Part shown: piece after piece, positions 52,463 to 58,678 of the stretch | Position numbering within the stretch: position 1 is the first letter of the stretch | Layout: every line of letters starts with the position of its first letter | From: Verrucomicrobiales bacterium | Lineage (GTDB): Bacteria; Verrucomicrobiota; Verrucomicrobiia; Verrucomicrobiales; DEV007 | Direction of reading: 5' to 3' | Length of the DNA: 58,678 nt | Assembly: GCA_029210205.1 (NCBI GenBank) | Contig: JARGOD010000022.1 | Coordinates: 1 to 58,678, forward strand | Program-made: the position numbers and the translations under genes | Notes under the pieces: generated by a model | What the model was told of the DNA's origin: nothing | Database searches by the model: none | Seen by the model: the letters and a program-made list of their open reading frames with translations, nothing else

Positions 52463-52852
52463 ATGAATGCAACAACCCCCACTGAAAACAGGCTTAAAAC
52501 GGCAGCGGTTTACAGAGGCCAATTGGAAGCGCTGCGCGGGAGATGTGAGGACTTACCGGAAATTGCTAATCGGGAGGCGATGCCGCGCATCGAGCGACTC
52601 GACACCATGATCTCTGCATTGGAGCGCGATGTGACAGAGGTCAACAATCCTGAGGGAGCAGACGCTCAAACTGTCAGTGACCTTTCTGAGGTAGTCGAAA
52701 CAGAGCTTGGAAACCTGATTCCCGAAATGGAAGCTCTCCTCCAAGGCAATCCAACCACGGTGAGCGCTGTTTTTGATGCCTCACTCAACGCAGTTGAGAA
52801 AGCGAGCGAGAAGATCAAGGAAGTGACCTCAAAGATCCCGAAAATGAAATAG
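52463..52852 (+). CDS. small helical (coiled-coil-like) protein of unknown function
   Basis: 129 residues, strongly charged and helical: YRGQLEALRGRCEDLPEIAN, TMISALERDVTEVNNPEGAD, TVSDLSEVVETELGNLIPEM. No signal peptide, no TM, no known motif. Codon use is as in flanking genes. It lies 87 bases upstream of the small TTG-start ORF and the Amt gene and may be part of the same transcript. Confidence 0.65.
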   Translation: MNATTPTENRLKTAAVYRGQLEALRGRCEDLPEIANREAMPRIERLDTMISALERDVTEVNNPEGADAQTVSDLSEVVETELGNLIPEMEALLQGNPTTVSAVFDASLNAVEKASEKIKEVTSKIPKMK

Positions 52853-52939
52853 GTGAAGCTTGATCATCCGGCAACGTAGCGAAAATGGTTTCGTTGCGAT
52901 TTCGAGAATCGGGTGAATCTTTCCCTGGAAGGAGGCACT

Positions 52940-53077
52940 TTGATTCAACTAGATCCCGAATTATTTTTTATCACTGCGGCCGTCGAAGAAGCCATTACCA
53001 CTCTCGCTCCGGTTCGAGTCGCGATGAATTCGACCATCGAGGGAGATGAGGATAACCCGGGAGGTCAATTTTCTTGA
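52940..53077 (+). CDS. 45-residue ORF with TTG start, coupled to the Amt gene
   Basis: TTG at 52940 is preceded by AAGGAGG with four intervening bases, a strong Shine-Dalgarno. The 45-residue frame begins IQLDPELFFITAAVEEA after the initiator and ends DNPGGQFS at TGA 53075-53077. The stop overlaps the TTG start of the Amt gene as TTGA. The Amt Shine-Dalgarno (GGGAGG at 53059-53064) lies inside this ORF. The protein is acidic and amphipathic, possibly a regulatory subunit or leader peptide. A GTG at 52913 could extend it by nine residues. Confidence 0.5.
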   Translation: MIQLDPELFFITAAVEEAITTLAPVRVAMNSTIEGDEDNPGGQFS

Positions 53078-54498
53078 AGCTTACTCTACGAGACGGTCTT
53101 CACCTCGGCCTGCTGGTTCCCATACTGGCGGGCCTCGGCATGACCCTCTTCCTCTTTACCAAGAGCACCGAAAACGATCTCACGAATCAATCTTTCGTTG
53201 AGGTCACCGCGGACGTCTGGGGTAACATTTTCAGGGCGATACCTGCATCAATGCCCGGAGAGTATCCCGATGAGGAAAACTTATCCGATAACGTCGACGT
53301 AGATGACCTACCGCCTGCTACCGCGAACACCTTCGCAGGGAACAATGCCTTCATCGTAGTTTGTACTCTGCTTGTCTTGTCAGGCTGCCTCGGCCTTACC
53401 ATGGCAACTGCGGCGGGCACACTCCAGGAACCACGATGGAATGCATTCTTGCGATCCGGTCTTATAATCACCACGGCCTTTGTCAGTTTTTTCCTCTACG
53501 GGTTCAATCTGGCTTTCCCAGGGGATCACTTTGGAATTTTCCCAAAAATGTATTTTGGATTTCCTGGCAGCGTCAACGCCGTCGAGTATGGCTTGAGCGG
53601 TATCTCGGAGTGGAGTGATTTGATCTACATTGCGTCCTACGCGGCACTTATCGGATGTGTGCTCATCACATTTTGCAGCGCAGGCCAGACAGCGAGTTCT
53701 TCGCTTCTCATTGGAATCCCCGTGCTTTCGCTGTTTTTCCCTTTTGTCTTGTCCTGGAAGTGGGGCGCCGGCTGGATAGATCAACTCCTCAACAGCACCG
53801 ACTTTGCCGGAGCAGCACTAGTTCACTGGCATGTAGGAAGCGTAGCTCTTCTCATCGGCGCTGTACTCACGGTCTACCGAAAACAGAAAAGGCATCAGAA
53901 CCTGCCACCTTTGAACCCGTTCCTCTACCTGCCGGGAGGCGTTCTCTATTGGCTCGGAATTCTAGGACTCAACGCAGGATCGACTCTCACCGCAACTCCC
54001 GATCTTGTCGCTTCCGTGATCCAATCCACTGCCCTGGCTTCGATCGCCTCAGGGATCATCGCCTTTATTTTCTGGGTCGTAGTAAAGCAGGGAAGCCTGA
54101 ATCGTTACGTCGTCTCGGGTTTCATTGCCGGGGCCATCTCGGTGTCGGGAGGCGCGGACGGGTTTGACGCGAATCAATCGGTAATCATTGGAACCCTGAC
54201 AGGAGCATGCCTTGCCGGCGTGTTATTCCTTTTCGTCAGATTGAAGTGGGCGGACCCACTCGCCGTAGGAGCCATTCACGGACTTGGCGGCTTCATTGCC
54301 ATTTTTGCCGCTTGCACCGCCACCTTCGAAGAAGGGTTTGACGCCACCTTTTTGGGCCAGCTCGTCCTGATGCTCACTGTCCCGATCATGTCTGTCCTCG
54401 TGACTGCGATGGTTCTCCTGTTCGCTGGAGCCACCGGCTTTATGATCTACGAGAAAAAGAAGCTGCCGCGACCTCCCTCACTGCCGGGAACGCCCTGA
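53074..54498 (+). CDS. divergent Amt/Rh ammonium transporter family protein
   Basis: 474 residues from TTG 53074 (GGGAGG nine bases ahead). About 12 hydrophobic helices. The twin-His pore signature is visible: DFAGAALVHWHVG (first His) and GAIHGLGGFIA (second His). The usual first-helix motif with GLAFFYGG is replaced (VCTLLVLSGCLGLTMATAAG), and residues about 30-90 form a long acidic periplasmic loop (PDEENLSDNVDVDD) after an extra N-terminal helix. So it may be a transporter with changed regulation or a sensor. No GlnK gene is adjacent. The end overlaps the convergent sulfatase gene by 21 bases. Confidence 0.88.
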   Translation: MKLTLRDGLHLGLLVPILAGLGMTLFLFTKSTENDLTNQSFVEVTADVWGNIFRAIPASMPGEYPDEENLSDNVDVDDLPPATANTFAGNNAFIVVCTLLVLSGCLGLTMATAAGTLQEPRWNAFLRSGLIITTAFVSFFLYGFNLAFPGDHFGIFPKMYFGFPGSVNAVEYGLSGISEWSDLIYIASYAALIGCVLITFCSAGQTASSSLLIGIPVLSLFFPFVLSWKWGAGWIDQLLNSTDFAGAALVHWHVGSVALLIGAVLTVYRKQKRHQNLPPLNPFLYLPGGVLYWLGILGLNAGSTLTATPDLVASVIQSTALASIASGIIAFIFWVVVKQGSLNRYVVSGFIAGAISVSGGADGFDANQSVIIGTLTGACLAGVLFLFVRLKWADPLAVGAIHGLGGFIAIFAACTATFEEGFDATFLGQLVLMLTVPIMSVLVTAMVLLFAGATGFMIYEKKKLPRPPSLPGTP

Positions 54499-56013
54499 CG
54501 CAATGATCGTCTCTAGTTCAGCCTTCAGCTCTTCCGCCACTTCAGGGTACTCCTGAATCACATTGTTCTTTTCCCCTGGATCCTTGGAAAGATCGAACAG
54601 TTGAAATTCTGGCACTGGCGTGTTCTCAAGCAACTTTTCGACGACGAGATTTCTCGTCTTCTTCGAGTCGTGTCGCTGAAGCTTCCAATCTCCGGAACGG
54701 AATCCATAGTTTCCGCCCTTGCCGTTGTCCTGCTGAACAAAGTTCGCTCTTCCTTCAGCGCCCGCATCTCCTAGAAAGGCGCCCATGACGTCAAAACTAT
54801 CGAGTGCGGCTTCCTCGGGGATGCTTCCACCCGTGAATGCCGCAATACTTCCGTAGAGATCGATCGTAGAAACAATTTCATCAGACACTCCGGGTTCGAT
54901 GGTTCCCTTCCAGCGTGTGATGAAAGGTGTTCTCGTTCCGCCTTCGTAGACGCTATACTTGCCCCCGGTGTACGGACCTGCAGCTTTGTGATCACCCAGT
55001 TTTTCCAGCGCTTCGTCCGCGTAACCGTCATCCATAACCGGTCCGTTATCCGAACAGAAGACAAAGAGGGTATCCTCGGCCAGGCCAAGGCGGTCAACCG
55101 CCTTCATCAACTCACCTACACACCAGTCAAGCTGTACGATCGAATCAGCGCGGTAACCAAGAGGTGTCACCCCCTGAAATCGCTCGTGCGGGATTCTAGG
55201 CACGTGAAGATCGTGGGAAGCGAAGAATAAAAAGAATGGCTCTTCCTTCTTCTCCTCGATCCATTCGACCGATTTTTCGACCCATTTGTCAGCGAGATCT
55301 TCATCTCTAAATCGAGCGGCGTGTCCGCCGGTATAGAACCCGATGCGGCTGATTCCATTGTGAATGGTTGAATTGTGACCATGAGTCCAATCCATCTTCA
55401 GCGTTTCGCGATGAGTGATTCCTGTCGGATGATCCTCACTTGGCTTCTTCTTTCCGACCCAGAGAGGATCATTCGGATCCAGGTTGAGAACCCGATGATC
55501 CTCGACATAGACCTGCGGCACCCGGTCATTCGTTGTTGGAAGCAGAAAACAGTGATCAAACCCAAACTCCAATGGGCCAGGCTTGAGATCACCATTCCAA
55601 TCCGGACCTTCTTCGCCGCCAAGCCCCAAGTGCCACTTGCCAATAACTGCCGTGTTGTAACCGATATCTTTCAGCATCGAGGCAATCGTCGGCGTTCCAG
55701 CCGGAATAATGGAAGGACTGCTCGGTGGCGCAATACCTGTATTCGGCTTGCGAAACGCATAAGTTCCGGTCAGAAAGGAATACCGGGTCGGTGTGCAAGT
55801 CGATGCGGAACAATAGCCACTTGTAAAGCGCACACCTTCAGCTGCCAATTGATCAATGTAGGGCGTCTCGAATGCCGTAGCTCCGTAGCAAGAGAGATCA
55901 CCATACCCCATGTCATCGGCCATGATCACGATCACATTGGGCTTCCTTTCTTCAGCGCTGGCAATGCTGAAGGAGAGGGCGGCGAAGAGAAGGAACAAGA
56001 CTGGGATTTTCAT
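54478..56013 (-). CDS. exported sulfatase (arylsulfatase-like)
   Basis: 511 residues, signal peptide MKIPVLFLLFAALSFSIASA. Motifs: VIVIMADDMGYGDLSCYG, formylglycine motif STCTPTRYSFLTG with Cys73, GKWHLGLGGEEGPDW, FCSDNGPVMDDGY. It probably desulfates a sulfated polysaccharide or sugar in the periplasm. It is the last gene of a likely MarR - unknown - sulfatase minus-strand transcript (gaps of 50 and 42 bases). C-terminus SGRSRQ parallels the sulfatase at 50969. Confidence 0.95.
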   Translation of the reverse strand: MKIPVLFLLFAALSFSIASAEERKPNVIVIMADDMGYGDLSCYGATAFETPYIDQLAAEGVRFTSGYCSASTCTPTRYSFLTGTYAFRKPNTGIAPPSSPSIIPAGTPTIASMLKDIGYNTAVIGKWHLGLGGEEGPDWNGDLKPGPLEFGFDHCFLLPTTNDRVPQVYVEDHRVLNLDPNDPLWVGKKKPSEDHPTGITHRETLKMDWTHGHNSTIHNGISRIGFYTGGHAARFRDEDLADKWVEKSVEWIEEKKEEPFFLFFASHDLHVPRIPHERFQGVTPLGYRADSIVQLDWCVGELMKAVDRLGLAEDTLFVFCSDNGPVMDDGYADEALEKLGDHKAAGPYTGGKYSVYEGGTRTPFITRWKGTIEPGVSDEIVSTIDLYGSIAAFTGGSIPEEAALDSFDVMGAFLGDAGAEGRANFVQQDNGKGGNYGFRSGDWKLQRHDSKKTRNLVVEKLLENTPVPEFQLFDLSKDPGEKNNVIQEYPEVAEELKAELETIIASGRSRQ

Positions 56014-56055
56014 ATAAAAGAGCCTGAGAATAGCGGCCCTCCCGATTTCCCGCCA

Positions 56056-57150
56056 CTACTTCCTTACGCCAAAAATCTGGATCGAATCCGAATCTTTCAT
56101 GCGGTAACCCGTCCCGAAAGGTAACGGCTTCGCGACTCCGGACCCATAGACATCATGTAGCCAGGGCTGATTGTATTCCGAAAACATATCGATTGGTCCC
56201 GTGTAGTTCCCGTAGAAAGTGAGATTAAAGTAGAGGCTCAGAAACTCCGCGGGGATCCCCGACGCGTCCTGAAGAATCCATTTACTGTCCCCGACGATAA
56301 AGTTTCGAATATTACTGAAGTCCTCCTGATGCATCAGAAACGAAGCGGCTTTCAGATAGGCGACGCTGTCGGGACGAGCAGAAAGGAACTGGTGAAAAGG
56401 CGCTCCTCCCTTGAACCCAGTGTTCGAAAGATCTGTCCTAAAATAATAGAGGTTTTGCTCCTTCGGATCATTCGCTCCCGGGTTCGATTCACGAATTCGC
56501 AGCCAAATTCCGGTAGCCTTCGCAGGATCCGAAAGAACCGCAGCACCGCTCGCATCAACCGTGACGTAATTCGCATTCAACACATCATGCCCTGTCAGGG
56601 CGGCAAAATAGAGAAGGACGGGGAAAACTCCATCGATGCCTTCCTTCCCAAAATCCTCCCGCATCTCTGTCGTAATAAAAAAGTTTCGACGGGAAATACT
56701 GCGGAGCGTGTAGTTCAGATGCGTCAGGTAGCTGTCGAGAGCAGCTTCATCCATCGAGAAGAAATCAGGGATCGAACCGAGGGGCTCGAGTCCGGCGAGG
56801 ATGTATTCGGGAACGCCCGGAAAGACTGAAACGACATGAACAAAGTCGGGGCCGCCGAACATGTATTTCACTGTGTTCGGTCGAGACAGCTGAGGTTGCA
56901 GTTCTGTTGCAGCCCACTGCTGAATCTTGCTGAGCCTGGCCTCCTGCCATTTCTCAGAAAGCGCGGTCGTCTCAGCGTAGTGCTTTCGAACTGATGGCGA
57001 GCCCATGATCTGATTCAGAGGACTGGAGGCCGAAACAGGCTTCCCCGCCACAAACCGCGCGAGGTCGTCGAAATTGACGTCCTGCCCAGTCGTTGAGGAA
57101 ACGAAGAAAAAGAGGACCGAAACCCAGCTGAAAATTGAACGGGAACTCAT
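56056..57150 (-). CDS. exported protein of unknown function between MarR and sulfatase genes
   Basis: 364 residues from ATG 57150, giving a signal peptide (MSSRSIFSWVSVLFFFVSSTTG). The mature part contains FDDLARFVAGKPV, YMFGGPDFVHVVSVFPG, DALDSY-type helices and FYGNYTGPIDMFSEYNQ. No catalytic motif I can name. It looks like a globular periplasmic protein. It could act on or bind the substrate of the sulfatase in the same transcript. Unknown. Confidence 0.8.
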   Translation of the reverse strand: MSSRSIFSWVSVLFFFVSSTTGQDVNFDDLARFVAGKPVSASSPLNQIMGSPSVRKHYAETTALSEKWQEARLSKIQQWAATELQPQLSRPNTVKYMFGGPDFVHVVSVFPGVPEYILAGLEPLGSIPDFFSMDEAALDSYLTHLNYTLRSISRRNFFITTEMREDFGKEGIDGVFPVLLYFAALTGHDVLNANYVTVDASGAAVLSDPAKATGIWLRIRESNPGANDPKEQNLYYFRTDLSNTGFKGGAPFHQFLSARPDSVAYLKAASFLMHQEDFSNIRNFIVGDSKWILQDASGIPAEFLSLYFNLTFYGNYTGPIDMFSEYNQPWLHDVYGSGVAKPLPFGTGYRMKDSDSIQIFGVRK

Positions 57151-57200
57151 GAGTAAAGATCGTTCATCCACGACGACTTTCAACGAAAGTGGAGGCGGTA

Positions 57201-57656
57201 TCAGGGACGCGAAATATTATCAAGAACTCGCTTCATCATCCGTTTGAGTTCCTCCACTTCTCCGGCATCCAGCCCTTCGTGCAGGGTCTCAAGAACACGG
57301 TGGTGACGATGAATCATCGAAGGGAGCAGTTCCCTCCCTTTTGCTGTCAGGTAGAGCCGGAAAGCGCGGGCATCATCTGGATCCTTTTCACGCCTTACCA
57401 ATTCGTCATCTTCGAGTGTCCTCAGCAACCCTGTAATCGTAGCCTTCGGGAGTTGAAACTGCTCTGAGAGATACTTTACGTGACATCCCTCCTCCTTCGC
57501 TATCGCGAGGAAAAGTCCACCCGTTCCGGGCTTCACTTGATTTGAAAGGCCCTCGCTTGTCAGGGTCTTGACCGCAAAATGGCGAAAGGCGTGGTATGAC
57601 CTCGCCAGCTGAAACGGGAGATCATTCAGTTCGTAGCTGTCAGTTGTTTCTTCCAT
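57201..57656 (-). CDS. MarR family transcriptional regulator
   Basis: 151 residues from ATG 57656. Winged helix: HVKYLSEQFQLPKATITGLL (recognition helix), VRREKDPDDARAFRLYLTAKG (wing with the DDxR pattern of MarR), and flanking dimerisation helices. It likely represses the downstream exported protein and sulfatase, and itself through the palindrome over its start codon. The ligand is unknown. Confidence 0.92.
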   Translation of the reverse strand: MEETTDSYELNDLPFQLARSYHAFRHFAVKTLTSEGLSNQVKPGTGGLFLAIAKEEGCHVKYLSEQFQLPKATITGLLRTLEDDELVRREKDPDDARAFRLYLTAKGRELLPSMIHRHHRVLETLHEGLDAGEVEELKRMMKRVLDNISRP

Positions 57657-57671
57657 GGGACATGGAAGAAA
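57647..57671. promoter_or_regulatory. perfect 11-bp inverted repeat over the MarR start codon
   Basis: TTTCTTCCATG at 57647-57657 and CATGGAAGAAA at 57661-57671 are perfect complements around GGA. The minus-strand ATG at 57656-57654 lies inside. Such dyads are typical MarR operators, so autorepression is likely. Confidence 0.7.
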
Positions 57672-57709
57672 TTGCACGCAATTAGCCAGCCTCACAAGCC
57701 AACATTAGG

Positions 57710-58678
57710 TTAATCATTTCCCTCCGGCCCTTCCAGAGTGGACTTGATGACATGATCTGCCATGACTTCAAAGGGAATCACCGCCTCAGTGCCAATCGCC
57801 TGGTAGGCATGCCAGGCTAGCTTCCGATTTCCATTCTCATCTATGATTCCGAGACGGAGCCCCCCCTCCCGGTCCGGCATGTCCTGATACCGGTGGAGAT
57901 GATACGCTTCGATCACAGGATACTCGGGGAGACGTCGGAAGAGTTCAACGAGGCCTGCCATCTGAAGCGTCTGATCTTCGATGCTGAGCGTCGGAGAATT
58001 AAATCCCTGCTCGGAGAAAACAATTCCCCGGGGTGCTCCCTCGAAAAGAAAGCGCTCCTGAGCGAGGAAGGTCGGCAACACCTGAAAGTTCTTCGGGGTG
58101 ATGTAAGGAGTGTCAAAGTCTTCGGTGGTTTGATCATCATTCCAGCTCATAGGATTGCGGAGGCCCTGCGGATACGGATGGTAGGCGACACCCCATTCGT
58201 ATTCGCCTTCGGCAGTTCCCATCTCTGCAAACAGCTCAATCATATCTTTCACCGTGTAGGTACCCTTCCCGAGACTGCGCTTCGCCCAGTGATGAGTCAG
58301 CGAGATAAAGACACGCGCATGGGGATCGCGCATCCGCATCGTCTGATAGACGAGGCGAGCGGAACGATGATACGTTTCCAGATAACGAGCAAGCGGCTGG
58401 TCCCCCATATTTGTCCATGTTCCGGCCTGATCGACTTCGTTGTGAATCACCCAGTTCGAAATACGTTTATCCGGCTGACGAAAATGATTCGCGAGAACGT
58501 GAAGCGCAGCCCGGTAGAGATCACTTCCAGCCTCTTGCTGGAGATTTGGCATCGAATAGATCCCGCGCGCTTCCGCCTCCGGGTGGGTGAGAATATTGTC
58601 CTCATGATTTCCGACTAGCAGAATCGCGGTAACGACAACCCCTTTTTTTCGAAGCATCCGCACAGTCGTCTCGCGCCC
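57710..58678 (-). CDS. DUF5722-like glycoside-hydrolase-type protein, partial (N-terminus beyond right edge)
   Basis: 323 codons remain open to the right edge with no stop; a GTG at 58663 is in frame but the frame continues upstream, so the real start lies outside. TIM-barrel-like features: ILLVGNHEDN, ISNWVIHNEVDQAGTW (possible acid/base Glu after Asn, as in clan A hydrolases), RVFISLTHHW, YEWGVAYHPYPQGL and GIVFSEQGFNSP (possible nucleophile Glu). These fit the DUF5722 family. It may hydrolyse a polysaccharide, perhaps linked to the sulfatases. Confidence 0.85.
   Translation of the reverse strand, partial: GRETTVRMLRKKGVVVTAILLVGNHEDNILTHPEAEARGIYSMPNLQQEAGSDLYRAALHVLANHFRQPDKRISNWVIHNEVDQAGTWTNMGDQPLARYLETYHRSARLVYQTMRMRDPHARVFISLTHHWAKRSLGKGTYTVKDMIELFAEMGTAEGEYEWGVAYHPYPQGLRNPMSWNDDQTTEDFDTPYITPKNFQVLPTFLAQERFLFEGAPRGIVFSEQGFNSPTLSIEDQTLQMAGLVELFRRLPEYPVIEAYHLHRYQDMPDREGGLRLGIIDENGNRKLAWHAYQAIGTEAVIPFEVMADHVIKSTLEGPEGND

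Overview
The window looks like a piece of chromosome from a free-living bacterium of the Verrucomicrobiota. The reasons are the large pseudopilin-type protein at the left edge that resembles Verru_Chthon cassette protein A, four exported sulfatases, exported sugar-enzyme-like proteins with twin-arginine signals, a vWA/ExbBD/TPR operon of the planctomycete-verrucomicrobial kind, and many exported proteins of unknown function. Coding density is high, genes are often coupled by ATGA or GTGA overlaps, and I see no transposase, integrase, phage gene, CRISPR array, rRNA or tRNA. The only RNA gene I can support is a tmRNA.

Layout. 1-6.2 kb (minus): the Verru_Chthon A-like gene, cut by the window edge, then aroA and tyrA with a proline-rich exported protein upstream. 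6.2-7.4 kb: a multi-TM channel-like protein followed by a strong terminator. 7.5-14.2 kb (minus): a TPR protein, an exported helical protein, ExbB, two ExbD and a membrane-anchored vWA protein. This order suggests a proton-driven envelope machine in which the vWA protein takes the place of TonB. 14.3-17.5 kb: exported TIM-barrel protein, galE, Gfo/Idh/MocA oxidoreductase. 17.5-20.6 kb: ssb, a metal-permease/TIGR03943 pair and the tmRNA. 20.6-24 kb: a small gene coupled to a FemAB/GNAT-like protein behind a palindromic operator, and a Na+/H+-type antiporter with a C-terminal RCK domain.

24-28.7 kb (plus): MscS-like protein, App1-type phosphatase, ExoD and an ADP-ribosylglycohydrolase homologue whose metal site is altered. 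29-35 kb: PanF/YhdT-like symporter pair, class V aminotransferase, amidohydrolase and M20 peptidase. 35-38.7 kb: a UdgX-type uracil-DNA protein beside its usual radical-SAM partner, then a DUF429 protein. 38.9-42.9 kb: TIGR01777, FAD oxidoreductase, DUF3253, YHS and SUKH genes, with two long inverted repeats between genes.

43-50.2 kb (plus): the most system-like accessory locus. A LacI-type operator is followed by a sugar-binding lipoprotein, an RbsC-type permease, two exported nucleoside hydrolases and two exported sulfatases, nearly all translationally coupled and with no ABC ATPase. I infer stepwise desulfation and hydrolysis of a sulfated N-riboside or related glycoside in the periplasm, followed by sugar uptake. 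50.2-58.7 kb holds two more sulfatases (one with an unusual CHLSR active-site motif), a cysteine-rich exported protein, a divergent Amt-family transporter coupled to a 45-residue ORF, a MarR regulator with a perfect palindrome over its start, and a DUF5722 protein cut by the right edge.
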